From the NCBI RefSeq assembly GCF_015752315.1, contig NZ_JADOVJ010000001.1, forward strand, positions 1,914,501 through 1,978,500: 64,000 nt of DNA, read 5' to 3'. A program made the translations under genes and the position numbers. This document shows positions 43,227 to 52,099 of the stretch, one piece after another. This DNA is from Nocardioides luteus (lineage in GTDB: Bacteria; Actinomycetota; Actinomycetes; Propionibacteriales; Nocardioidaceae). Within the stretch, counting starts at the first letter, position 1; each line of letters opens with the position of its first letter. The notes beneath the pieces were generated by a model that saw only the letters and a program-made list of their open reading frames with translations, was not told the DNA's origin and did not search any database.

Positions 43227-46200
43227 TCACCTGCTCTGCGAGGTCAGGCGCAGGCCGCGCGGGGTGGCGATGAAGCCGGCGTACTGCAGCGCCTGACGCA
43301 GCGGTGTCTCGCCGGACCCGAGGAGCGGGGCGCCGTCGGCCTTCTCGACCGTGAGGCGTCCCAACGCGCCACGGCGGACGGCGTCGGCGAGGGCCTCGGC
43401 GGCGGGCTCGAGCAGGTTGGGGTCCTCGGACCAGGTCAGCAGCGTGCGGCCGCCGCGCTCGACGTAGAGCGCCAGCTCGCCGTCGACCAGGACCACGATC
43501 GCGCCCGCCTTGCGGCCCGGTCGGTGACCCTCCTCGGAGACCGGCCAGGGGAGCGCCGCGCCGTAGGGGTTGGCAGGGTCGGTCGCGGCGAGCGCTACGG
43601 CGACCGGCTTGTCGCTCGGCTCGACCCGGGAGAAGGTACGCAGCCGGTCGACCGAGCCGGCGGTGCCGAACTGGGCGGCACCCAGGCCCTCGACGAAGTA
43701 GCCCCGCCGGGCGCGTCCGGACTCCTCGAAGGCGCTGAGCACCTTGTAGACCGCGGCGAACCCGCCGGGCGTGCGCTCGGACTGGACCGCACCGCGGGTG
43801 ACCACGCCGTGGCGGTCCAGCAGCCGCTCGGCCGCGGCATGGGCGCGCTTGGTCGGGTCGGGATCCGGCTCGGGCAGGATCGTCCAGCGCCCGGCGGTCT
43901 CCGGGAGGCTCGCTCGGGCCGGCATCCGCGCACCGCCGGTGTAGCGGCCGCCGCGAGCTCTTGGCGGTGGGCGCCGGGAGCGGTGCGAGGGCGTGCCGGA
44001 ACGGGTCAGCGCCCGCAGCGGCAGCAGGGTGTCGTTGCTGACCCGGCCCGACCAGACCAGCTCCCACAGCGCCGCGCTCAGGTCGGCGTCGCTCGGCGTC
44101 TTCTCGTCGCCGGCCGCCACGGTCCGGGCGAGCTGGTGGAAGAACCAGGCGCCGCCGGGCTCGAGGGCTTCGAGGAGCCGCTCGGCCAGCGGGCCCGGTG
44201 GCATCTCGGTCGGTGGCGGCAGGGTCAGCTCGGCGGTGTCGGCCGGGTGCAGCGAGACCCAGCCGTCGGTGCCGGGCAGGGTGCCGTGACCGGCCCAGAG
44301 CACCTCGCCACCCGCGGTCAGCTCGTCGAGGAAGGCCGGCTCGTAGTCGACCACCCGGGCCGGCAGGATCAGGGTCTCCAGCGCGCTGGCCGGGACCGGG
44401 CAGCCGGCGAGCTGGTCGACGACGCTCAACACCCCGTCGACCCCGCGCAGCGCACCCTTGCGTACGGATGTCTTCTGCCACGCCGGCAGGAACCGGCCCA
44501 GCGCTGCCGGCTCGACCGGCTCGACCTCCTTGCGGAGCCGGGCCAGCGAGCGCCGCCGCAGCATCCGCAGCACCTCGGCGTCACACCACTCCAGGCCGCT
44601 GCCGCCCGGCCGGAACTCCCCGTCGAGCACCCGACCGCGTGCCGAGAGCCGCGCCAGGGTGTGTCGCACGACCGCCTCGCCCAGCCCCAGCCTGGCTGCC
44701 ACGTCGGCTGCCGTGAACGGCCCGTGCGACCGCGCGTAGCGCGAGACCAGGTCGCCCACCGGGTCCTCGACCGGCTCGGTGAACGCCGACGGTACGCCCG
44801 GAGGGACCGCCACCCCCAGCCCGTCCCTGAGCCTGGCCACGTCCTCGACCACCGCCCACCGGGCCTCCCCGGCGACCCGCACCTCGACCACCCGCCGAGC
44901 GGTGGCGAGATCCGCCAGCACGTCAGAGACCTCACTGCCCTCGCTGGTCGAGCCGGATTCGTGAGGAACGAGCGAATCCGCGTCGAGACCAACACGGTCC
45001 ATGTCGGCGCTCGAATCGACTGTGTTGGTCTCGACACGCTCGCTGGCGCTCGCGGCTCGACCAGCGGAGTGTTCCGTGCGGGCGGTGATCTCCTCGAGGG
45101 TCAGTGGACCGATGGTGCGGATGAGGTCGGTGATGCCTTCGGCGCCCCGGGCCTTCCGCCCCGGAGCGAGGCGCTGGAGCTCGGACTCGACCTCGGCCAA
45201 GACCTCGGGGTCGAGGAGCTCGCGGAGCTCGGCACGGCCGAGGAGCTCGGCGAGAAGGCCCTGGTCGAGGGTGAGCGCGGCGGCGCGGCGCTCGGCGAGG
45301 GGTGAGTCGCCCTCGTAGAGGAACTGGGCGACGTAGCCGAACAGGAGCGACTGGGCGTAGGGCGACGGGGTGGGCGTGGCGACGTCGACGATGGAGATCT
45401 CGCGACGCTCGATCCGCTGGAGGAGGCCGACGAGAGAGGGCAGGTCGTAGACGTCGCGGAGGCACTCGCGGACGGCTTCGAGGATGATCGGGAAGCTCGG
45501 ATACTGCGAGGCGACCTCGAGGAGCGCGGCGGAGCGCTGGCGCTGCTGCCACAGCGGCGAGCGGCGGCCGGGGTCGCGGCGGGGGAGCAGCAGCGCACGA
45601 GCCGCGCACTCGCGGAACCGGCTGGCGAACAGCGCCGACCCGCCGACCTCGGTGGTGACCAGGTCCTCGATCTCGTCGGGCTCGAAGACGATGATCTCGC
45701 CGGTCGGTGCCTCGGCGTCGGTGTCGGGCAGCCGGATCACGATGCCGTCGTCGCTGTCGATCGCCTGCCCGTCGACCCCGTAGCGCTCCCGGATCCGGGC
45801 GTTGATCGCCAGCGCCCACGGAGCGTGGACCGGGCGGCCGTAAGGCGAGTGGACGACCAGCCGCCAGTCGCCCAGCTCGTCGCGGAACCGCTCCACGACG
45901 ATGTTGCTGTCGGAGGGGAGGACGTTGGTCGCCTCGGCCTGCTCGTGCAGGTAGGTGACCAGGTTGGCGGCGGCGTAGGCGTCCAGGCCGTCCTCCTGCG
46001 CCCGCGACTCCGCCTTCTTCGCGGGCATCGCGGCGAGCTCGCGGGTGTAGGCGCCGACCGCCTCGCCGAGCTCGGCGGGCCGGCCCAGCGAGTCGCCCTT
46101 CCAGAACGGCAGCCGCCCCGGGATCCCGGGCGCCGGGGTCACCAGCACCCGGTCGTGGGTGATGTCCTCGATCCGCCACGACGTCGCGCCCAGCGCGAAG

Positions 46201-47897
46201 ACGTCGCCGACCCGCGACTCGTAGACCATCTCCTCGTCGAGCTCGCCGACCCGGCGCCCGGCACCCTCGCCCGCGATGAAGACGCCGAAGAGACCGCGGT
46301 CGGGGATGGTGCCGCCGCTGGTGACGGCCAGTCGCTGCGCTCCCGGACGGCCGGTCACGGTCCCGGCGACGCGGTCCCACACGATCCGCGGTCGCAGCTC
46401 GGCGAACTCCTCGCTCGGATAGCGCCCGGCGAGCAGGTCGAGGGTCGCGTCGTAGGCGGAGCGGGGGAGGGTGGCGTACGACGCCGTCCTCCTGACCAGC
46501 GCGAACAGCTCCTCGACGTCCCAGGTGTCCAGGGCGGTGGCGGCGACGATCTGCTGGGCGAGCACGTCGAGCGGGTTGGCCGGCAGGCTCATCGACTCGA
46601 TCAGGCCCTGCCGCATCCGTTGCACGCTGACCGCGGTCTGCGCGAGGTCGCCGCGATGCTTCGGGAACAGCACCCCGCGAGACACCTCGCCGACCTGGTG
46701 GCCGGCTCGCCCCACGCGCTGGAGCGCGGAGGCGACGCTCGGCGGTGACTCGATCTGGACGACGAGGTCGACCGCGCCCATGTCGATGCCGAGCTCGAGA
46801 CTGGAGGTGGCCACCACCGCCGGCAGCCGGCCGGACTTGAGGTCGTCCTCGATCAGCGCTCGCTGCTCCTTGGACACGCTGCCGTGGTGGGCCTTGGCGA
46901 TCACCGGGGCCGCCCCGTGGGACTGCCCGGACTGAGCCATCACCTGGGCAGGAGGCGGTCCGGTCTGGAAGACCCGGTCGGAGGCGATCTCGTTGAGCCG
47001 CGCGGTCAGCCGCTCCGCGATCCGGCGGGAGTTGGCGAAGACGATGGTCGAGCGATGGGCGGTGACCAGGTCGGCGACGTGCTCCTCGACGTGCGGCCAG
47101 ATCGAGGAGGCCCGCTGCGGGTCGTCGTCCTCGTCGTCGCTGTAGGGGCTCGGCGCCGTCATGTCCTCGACCGGCACGACGACGCGCAGGTCCCACCGCT
47201 TCTCGGCCGGGGGCGCGACGATGTCGACGGGCTGGGCGCCACCGAGGTAGCGCGCGACCTCCTCCAGCGGCCGCACGGTCGCGGAGAGCCCGATCCGCTG
47301 AGCCGGCTTCTCCAGCAGAGCGTCGAGACGCTCCAGGGTCAGCGCCAGGTGGGAGCCGCGCTTGGTCGCCGCGACCGCATGGACCTCGTCGACGATCACC
47401 GTCTCGACGCTGCGCAGCGTCTCGCGGGCCTGGCTGGTCAGCATCAGGAACAGCGATTCGGGGGTGGTGATCAGGATGTCGGGGGGAGTGGTCGTCAGGC
47501 GCCGCCGGTCGGCCGCGGTCGTGTCGCCGGAGCGCACCCCGACGCGTACCTCGGGCGCCTCGACGCCCAGCCGCTCGGCGGTCTGCCGGATCCCGACCAG
47601 CGGGCTGCGCAGGTTGCGCTCGACATCCACGCCGAGTGCCTTGAGCGGAGAGATGTAGAGGACCCGGCACCGCTCCTTCTTCTCCGGCACCGGCTCGGTC
47701 AGCATCTTGTCGATCGACCACAGGAAGGCGCTCAGCGTCTTGCCCGACCCGGTGGGCGCCACCACCAGCGCGTTGCGTCCCGCCCCGATCGCCTCCCAGG
47801 CGCCGGCCTGCGCCGCGGTCGGCGCCGCGAAGGCAGCCGTGAACCACGTGCGGGTCGGGTCGCTGAACTGCGCCAACGCCGATGACGTGTCGCTCAT
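43227..47897 (-). CDS. lhr: Lhr-type ATP-dependent DNA repair helicase
   Basis: 1556 residues. Superfamily 2 helicase of the large Lhr class: Walker A VVAPTGSGKT (about 46-54), DEVH box (170-173), SATV motif III, winged helix and beta domains of the Lhr core (to about 870), and the long Lhr C-terminal domain (about 1000-1556). It unwinds RNA:DNA hybrids 3' to 5' in DNA repair. ATG 47897 has TAGGTT (47910-47905) seven bases upstream. Residues about 944-985 are encoded by two inverted copies of a short mobile repeat inserted in frame between the core and C-terminal domain. nei2 follows. Confidence 0.95.
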   Translation of the reverse strand: MSDTSSALAQFSDPTRTWFTAAFAAPTAAQAGAWEAIGAGRNALVVAPTGSGKTLSAFLWSIDKMLTEPVPEKKERCRVLYISPLKALGVDVERNLRSPLVGIRQTAERLGVEAPEVRVGVRSGDTTAADRRRLTTTPPDILITTPESLFLMLTSQARETLRSVETVIVDEVHAVAATKRGSHLALTLERLDALLEKPAQRIGLSATVRPLEEVARYLGGAQPVDIVAPPAEKRWDLRVVVPVEDMTAPSPYSDDEDDDPQRASSIWPHVEEHVADLVTAHRSTIVFANSRRIAERLTARLNEIASDRVFQTGPPPAQVMAQSGQSHGAAPVIAKAHHGSVSKEQRALIEDDLKSGRLPAVVATSSLELGIDMGAVDLVVQIESPPSVASALQRVGRAGHQVGEVSRGVLFPKHRGDLAQTAVSVQRMRQGLIESMSLPANPLDVLAQQIVAATALDTWDVEELFALVRRTASYATLPRSAYDATLDLLAGRYPSEEFAELRPRIVWDRVAGTVTGRPGAQRLAVTSGGTIPDRGLFGVFIAGEGAGRRVGELDEEMVYESRVGDVFALGATSWRIEDITHDRVLVTPAPGIPGRLPFWKGDSLGRPAELGEAVGAYTRELAAMPAKKAESRAQEDGLDAYAAANLVTYLHEQAEATNVLPSDSNIVVERFRDELGDWRLVVHSPYGRPVHAPWALAINARIRERYGVDGQAIDSDDGIVIRLPDTDAEAPTGEIIVFEPDEIEDLVTTEVGGSALFASRFRECAARALLLPRRDPGRRSPLWQQRQRSAALLEVASQYPSFPIILEAVRECLRDVYDLPSLVGLLQRIERREISIVDVATPTPSPYAQSLLFGYVAQFLYEGDSPLAERRAAALTLDQGLLAELLGRAELRELLDPEVLAEVESELQRLAPGRKARGAEGITDLIRTIGPLTLEEITARTEHSAGRAASASERVETNTVDSSADMDRVGLDADSLVPHESGSTSEGSEVSDVLADLATARRVVEVRVAGEARWAVVEDVARLRDGLGVAVPPGVPSAFTEPVEDPVGDLVSRYARSHGPFTAADVAARLGLGEAVVRHTLARLSARGRVLDGEFRPGGSGLEWCDAEVLRMLRRRSLARLRKEVEPVEPAALGRFLPAWQKTSVRKGALRGVDGVLSVVDQLAGCPVPASALETLILPARVVDYEPAFLDELTAGGEVLWAGHGTLPGTDGWVSLHPADTAELTLPPPTEMPPGPLAERLLEALEPGGAWFFHQLARTVAAGDEKTPSDADLSAALWELVWSGRVSNDTLLPLRALTRSGTPSHRSRRPPPRARGGRYTGGARMPARASLPETAGRWTILPEPDPDPTKRAHAAAERLLDRHGVVTRGAVQSERTPGGFAAVYKVLSAFEESGRARRGYFVEGLGAAQFGTAGSVDRLRTFSRVEPSDKPVAVALAATDPANPYGAALPWPVSEEGHRPGRKAGAIVVLVDGELALYVERGGRTLLTWSEDPNLLEPAAEALADAVRRGALGRLTVEKADGAPLLGSGETPLRQALQYAGFIATPRGLRLTSQSR
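44942..45066. repeat. Paired inverted repeat elements inside lhr
   Basis: CGCTGGTCGAGCCG (44942-44955) and its exact complement at 45053-45066 are the outer ends. Inner ends GTCGAGACCAACAC (44982-44995) and its complement at 45022-45035 make each side a GGTCGAG...GTCGAGACC element. The left one carries a GGATTCG/CGAATCC hairpin and the right one a GCGAGCG-rich centre. Both are read in frame by lhr. Confidence 0.8.
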
Positions 47898-47947
47898 AGG
47901 GACAAACCTAGTCGCGACCACCGACACTCAGCGGCCACACTGACCCC

Positions 47948-48526
47948 ATGCATCTCATCAACCTCTTCGGCCCGCCGGCGGTCGGCAAGATGAGCGTGGG
48001 CAGGGAGATCGCGGCACGTACGCCGTGCCGGCTCTTCCACAACCACGCCACGATCGAGCCCTTGCTGGAGGTCTTCGACTGGGAGATGCCGTCGTTCGGG
48101 GTGCTCAAGTCGGAGTTTCGGCGACGGGTGATCGAGGAGGCGGTGGCCTCCGAGCTCCCGGGCCTGATCTTCACCTTCGTCTGGGCGCTCGACCTGCCCG
48201 AGGACACCCGGGCGGTCGAGACGCTGGTCGCCCCGGTGGCCGCGGCGGGTGGAAGGATCGACTTCGTCGAGCTGTACGCCGATCTGCCGACCCGCCTGGG
48301 CCGGGAGGGAACCCCGGAGCGGCTGGCCGCGAAGCCGTCCAAGCGCGACACCGAGTGGGCCAGAGCCAACGTGGTGGACTGGAACGAGCGCCATGAGCTC
48401 TCCACCGGCCCGGATGTGCCCTTCCCGCTGGACTTCCCGCACACCGTGGTCGACAACACTCGCCTCTCCGCGGCCGAGACCGCCGAGGAGATCATCACCC
48501 GCCTCGGACTGCCCACCCGTCCCTGA
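47948..48526 (+). CDS. Small P-loop NTPase (shikimate-kinase-like)
   Basis: 192 residues. N-terminal Walker A NLFGPPAVGKMSVG (about 5-18), then a nucleoside/shikimate-kinase-like fold with LIFTFVWALD and a lid-like basic stretch LGREGTPERLAAKPSKRD. Substrate unknown; relatives are annotated as AAA or kinase-like proteins. The ATG has CACACT (47936-47941) six bases upstream. It is divergent from lhr across only 50 bases. Confidence 0.7.
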   Translation: MHLINLFGPPAVGKMSVGREIAARTPCRLFHNHATIEPLLEVFDWEMPSFGVLKSEFRRRVIEEAVASELPGLIFTFVWALDLPEDTRAVETLVAPVAAAGGRIDFVELYADLPTRLGREGTPERLAAKPSKRDTEWARANVVDWNERHELSTGPDVPFPLDFPHTVVDNTRLSAAETAEEIITRLGLPTRP

Positions 48527-48587
48527 GCTGCGCCCGGGGTCCGAAAAGCATGGCGCGCCCGACGCCCAGGTGTGGTCCAATCCCGCT

Positions 48588-49979
48588 GTGGATCTTGCGC
48601 TCGATCTGACGGACCGGTCGGTGAGGTCCGCATCGCTCTACCAGGCGCTGCGCGACGCGCTCGGCGACGGCAGGCTGAAGGCGGGGGACCGGCTCCCGCC
48701 GAGCCGGGCCCTGGCCAAGGACCTCGGCATCTCCCGCAACACGGTCGCCACGGTCTACGAGCGCCTGGTCGCCGAGGGGTTCCTGGAGTCGCGCGTGGGC
48801 GCGGGGACGTACGTCGCGGCCGCCGCCGGAACTCGCAGAGCCAGCGCCCCAGGATCCCTGATGCCGCGCCCGGGCTGGCAGTGGGCGCCGCGGCCGACGA
48901 GCGCGGAGGCGGTTGTGCCGGCGTACGACCTGCGGGTGGGGATCCCCGATGCCGAGCTCTTCCCGTTCGACACCTGGCGACGGATCCTGGCGGCGGAGTC
49001 GCGGCTGCGCGGCCACAGCCCGGGCACCTACGCCTCGCCGGCCGGGCTGCCGAGGCTGCGCGAGGCGCTGGCGCACACGGTGGCCTACCACCGCGGGGTG
49101 CGGGCCGACCCGGGGCAGATCGTGGTCACCAGCGGCACCCAGCAGGCGCTCGACCTCATCGCCCGCGTCCTGCTCGAGCCGGGCGACATCGTGGCTGTCG
49201 AGGATCCGGGCTACCCCTCCGCGCGCGACCTGTTCGCCTCCCACGGCGCCCGCGTGGTGCCGGTCCCGGTGGACGAGGAGGGGCTGGTTGTCGAGCAGCT
49301 CCCGGAGCAGGCACGGCTGGTCTACACGACCCCGAGCCACCAGTTCCCGCTCGGCGTACGCCTCTCCCTCCCACGCCGCCGAGCGCTCCTCGACTTCGCG
49401 AACACCCACGGCGCGGGCATCGTCGAGGACGACTACGACAGCGAGTTCCGGTTCACCGAGCGACCCCTGGAGCCGCTGCACGCCCTCGACGACCAGGGCC
49501 GGGTGATCTACGTCGGCACCTTCTCCAAGTCGCTGCTGCCGAGCCTGCGCACCGGCTACCTGGTCGCACCCGGCTCCCTCGTCGACAGCCTCCTGGCCGC
49601 CAAGCAGCTCGGCGACGGCTTCGGCCCCGTCCAGCCCCAGGCCGCCCTGGCCCGCTTCCTGGAGGAGGGCCTGCTCGCCCGTCACGTACGCAAGGCGTCC
49701 AAAACGTACGCCGAGCGCCGCTCGATCCTCTTGCAGCATCTCGACACCTGGCCGGTCGAGGTGTTCCCCTCGGCCGCCGGCCTACACCTCTCCGCTCAGG
49801 CAGATCTCCCCGCCGACCTGGCCGAACGCGCCGCCGCCGAGGGGCTTGCCCTGGACACGATCGCCGCTCACCGCCTGCTGCCCGGCCGCGACGGGCTCTT
49901 CCTGGGCTACGGAGCCGTTCGGACCGACAGCCTCCCACGCGGGCTCGAGCTGCTGGCCACGCTGGCGGGCTGGGCGTGA
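48588..49979 (+). CDS. MocR/PdxR-family regulator with aminotransferase-like domain
   Basis: 463 residues. GntR winged helix (about 12-78: LYQALRDALGDGRLKAGDRLPPSRALAKDLGISRNTVATVYERL) joined to a fold-type I aminotransferase domain with IVEDDYDSEFRF and the PLP Lys in GTFSKSLLPSLRTGY. MocR proteins use PLP as ligand and control vitamin B6, GABA or amino-acid genes. The GTG follows TCCAAT at six bases; a GTGGTCCAAT stretch there may be an operator half. Its last 198 bases overlap the convergent permease gene. Confidence 0.9.
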   Translation: MDLALDLTDRSVRSASLYQALRDALGDGRLKAGDRLPPSRALAKDLGISRNTVATVYERLVAEGFLESRVGAGTYVAAAAGTRRASAPGSLMPRPGWQWAPRPTSAEAVVPAYDLRVGIPDAELFPFDTWRRILAAESRLRGHSPGTYASPAGLPRLREALAHTVAYHRGVRADPGQIVVTSGTQQALDLIARVLLEPGDIVAVEDPGYPSARDLFASHGARVVPVPVDEEGLVVEQLPEQARLVYTTPSHQFPLGVRLSLPRRRALLDFANTHGAGIVEDDYDSEFRFTERPLEPLHALDDQGRVIYVGTFSKSLLPSLRTGYLVAPGSLVDSLLAAKQLGDGFGPVQPQAALARFLEEGLLARHVRKASKTYAERRSILLQHLDTWPVEVFPSAAGLHLSAQADLPADLAERAAAEGLALDTIAAHRLLPGRDGLFLGYGAVRTDSLPRGLELLATLAGWA

Positions 49980-51194
49980 GCGCACCAGCGACCAGGCCAG
50001 GCCGGCGCCCGCGCAGAGCAGCGGACCGAGCAGGTGGGCCCCGGTGAGCGCCAGCAGCACCAGCGCCGCGACCAGCGAGCAGACCGCGGCCCACCACGAC
50101 CGCGAGCCGCGCGGCAGCAGCCGCAGCGCGGCGGCGGCCCCCACGACGTAGAGCAGCGAGAAGGTCCCCGAGGCCATCAGCAGGCCGATGTCCGTGGAGA
50201 CCCGGGCGAGCCAGATCGCGGCGAGGGAACCGAGCGCGACCGCACAGATCGCGAGCAGCGAGCGGCGGGGGATGACCACAGCTGGGTCGGCGAGGAACCG
50301 GGGCAGCGAACCCTCGCGCGCCAACGAGGCCCCGAGGCGCGAGCCCCCGGCGAAGTAGGCGTTGATCGCGCCGATGGTCAGCATGACCGCGACGACGGCC
50401 GTCACCGGCCGCGCGCCCTCCCCGAAGCCGAGCACGAGCAGGTCGGACAGCGGTGCCGAGCTCGACGACGACCCGATCGCCGCGACGGTCACGAACGCGA
50501 TGCCGAGGTAGAGCACCGTCACCACCCCGAGTGCCAGGTACGTCGCCCGGCGGATGTCGCGCGCCGGGTCACGGTACTCGGCCGAGAGCGAGGAGAGGAT
50601 CTCCCAGCCCGCGAACGCCCACACCAGCATCGCCGCCGCGGTGCCGACCGAGCCCCACCCGTGCGGCGCGAACGGCGTCAGCCGCCCGAGCTCCGCGTGC
50701 GGCAGTGCCACCAGGACCGCCACCGCGAGCAGCACCGCGATCGCCCCGGCGATCGCCAGCTGCACGCCGCCGGACACCTTGATCCCGAACCAGTTCATGA
50801 CGGTGACCAGCACGATGATCGCCGCCGTCGCGGCCAGCGACATGTTCTGGCCGCCACCGAAGGCGTCGGCGACGTAGGCCCCGCCGAACCCGGCCGCCAC
50901 CGGGGCCCCGATGCCGATCGTCAGGTAGAACGTCCAGCCCACCATCGTCGCCACGTGCTGGTTGAAGGCCAGCCGGGCGTACGTCGCCACCCCGCCGCCG
51001 TCCGGATGCCGTGCCCCGAGCGCGGCGAAGGTCGTCGCCAGCGGCACCGAGAGCACGATCAGGGCCAGCCAGGCCACGAGCGAGGCCGGTCCGGCCTCGC
51101 TCGCCGCGAGGGCGGGCAGGGAGATGACACCGGTGCCGAGCACCGCACCGAGGGTGAGAGCCGCGCCCTGGGGCACGGAGAGTCCGTTGTTCAC
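49782..51194 (-). CDS. APC-superfamily amino acid permease
   Basis: 470 residues. About twelve membrane helices: LTLGAVLGTGVISLPALAA at the start, WLALIVLSVPLATTFAALG, LAFNQHVATMVGWTFYLTIG, FAGWEILSSLSAEYRDPARDIRRA, consistent with the APC family of amino-acid transporters (YjeH-like). GTG 51194 gives the family N-terminus. The last 65 or so residues, after SLVRSRPARQRG, are hydrophilic and unlike the family. They are encoded antisense to the MocR gene, a 198-base tail-to-tail overlap. Substrate not readable. Confidence 0.85.
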   Translation of the reverse strand: MNNGLSVPQGAALTLGAVLGTGVISLPALAASEAGPASLVAWLALIVLSVPLATTFAALGARHPDGGGVATYARLAFNQHVATMVGWTFYLTIGIGAPVAAGFGGAYVADAFGGGQNMSLAATAAIIVLVTVMNWFGIKVSGGVQLAIAGAIAVLLAVAVLVALPHAELGRLTPFAPHGWGSVGTAAAMLVWAFAGWEILSSLSAEYRDPARDIRRATYLALGVVTVLYLGIAFVTVAAIGSSSSSAPLSDLLVLGFGEGARPVTAVVAVMLTIGAINAYFAGGSRLGASLAREGSLPRFLADPAVVIPRRSLLAICAVALGSLAAIWLARVSTDIGLLMASGTFSLLYVVGAAAALRLLPRGSRSWWAAVCSLVAALVLLALTGAHLLGPLLCAGAGLAWSLVRSRPARQRGQQLEPAWEAVGPNGSVAQEEPVAAGQQAVSGDRVQGKPLGGGAFGQVGGEICLSGEV

Positions 51195-51268
51195 GCCTCC
51201 GACGCTAGTGAGCGCGGAGCCCTCCGCGCCCGGCCAATCGACCGCTCGTCTCCTGGGCCAATCCACCC

Positions 51269-52099
51269 CTACCGGACGTTGCGCCGCACCCGCTCCTCGT
51301 AGGCCGCCCGCGCTGCCGGGTCGACGCCGGCGAGCAGCTGCGAGGCGTTGGTGGTCCGGTCCACGAAGTCCTGGAACCGGCGCGGCATCGCCTGGGTGAT
51401 CTTGGTCAGCGTCTGGGTCCAGTTGGGCACCCAGACCTCGGGCCGCGGCTCGCGGATGACCGACTCGATCGCCTCCGCGACGTCCTCGGCGGTGACCGGC
51501 TTCATCCCCTTCGCCGGTGGCACCCCGTCGGCCAGCTCGGTCTGCACCACGGTCGGAAGGATGAGGGACACGTCGACCCCCGCGGGTGCCAGCTCGAGAC
51601 GCAGCGCCTCGGAGAAGCCGACCACGGCGAACTTCGAGGCCGAGTAGGTCGCCGCGTCCGGCACCGGCACCCGGCCGACGGCCGAGGCGACGTTGACGAT
51701 GTGGCCCTGGCCGCGGTCGACCATGGCCGGAGCGACGGCCTTGATCCCGTTGATCGGGCCATGCACGTTGACGTCGAAGATCGCCCGGGTGAGCGCGTCC
51801 TCCTCCTTCAGGACCGACCCGAGCGGCATGATCCCGGCGTTGTTGACCAGCACGTCCCAGGGGCCTAGCTCCGCGACCGTGTCGAGGAAGCTGCGCCAGG
51901 ACGCGGGGTCGGTGACGTCGAGACGCGCGGCCATCACGCGCGGCCCGAACTCGCCGACCACGTCGGCGAGCAGGTCCGGGTCCAGGTCGCCGACGGCCAC
52001 CTTCGCCCCGGCGCGCGCGAGCCGCTCGACGGTGGCGCGGCCGATGCCACGAGCGCCTCCGGTGACGATGACGGCGGATCCCTCGATCTGGCGTGTCAT
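51269..52099 (-). CDS. Short-chain dehydrogenase/reductase
   Basis: 276 residues, classical SDR: NAD(P) motif TGGARGIG (about 13-20), LVNNAGIMPLGS, catalytic Tyr/Lys in YSASK with Ser in VNVASAVG. The C-terminal part (RRFQDFVDRTTNA) resembles SDRs that sit beside P450 genes in mycobacteria. It is last of a four-gene operon (P450, ALDH, ligase, SDR) and would oxidise the alcohol made by the P450. ATG 52099 overlaps the ligase stop by 4 bases, with AAGGAG upstream. Confidence 0.9.
   Translation of the reverse strand: MTRQIEGSAVIVTGGARGIGRATVERLARAGAKVAVGDLDPDLLADVVGEFGPRVMAARLDVTDPASWRSFLDTVAELGPWDVLVNNAGIMPLGSVLKEEDALTRAIFDVNVHGPINGIKAVAPAMVDRGQGHIVNVASAVGRVPVPDAATYSASKFAVVGFSEALRLELAPAGVDVSLILPTVVQTELADGVPPAKGMKPVTAEDVAEAIESVIREPRPEVWVPNWTQTLTKITQAMPRRFQDFVDRTTNASQLLAGVDPAARAAYEERVRRNVR

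Noticed and set aside
42723..45305. 860-codon open frame on the plus strand opposite nei2 and lhr
   Set aside because: Low-complexity shadow of lhr; no motifs.
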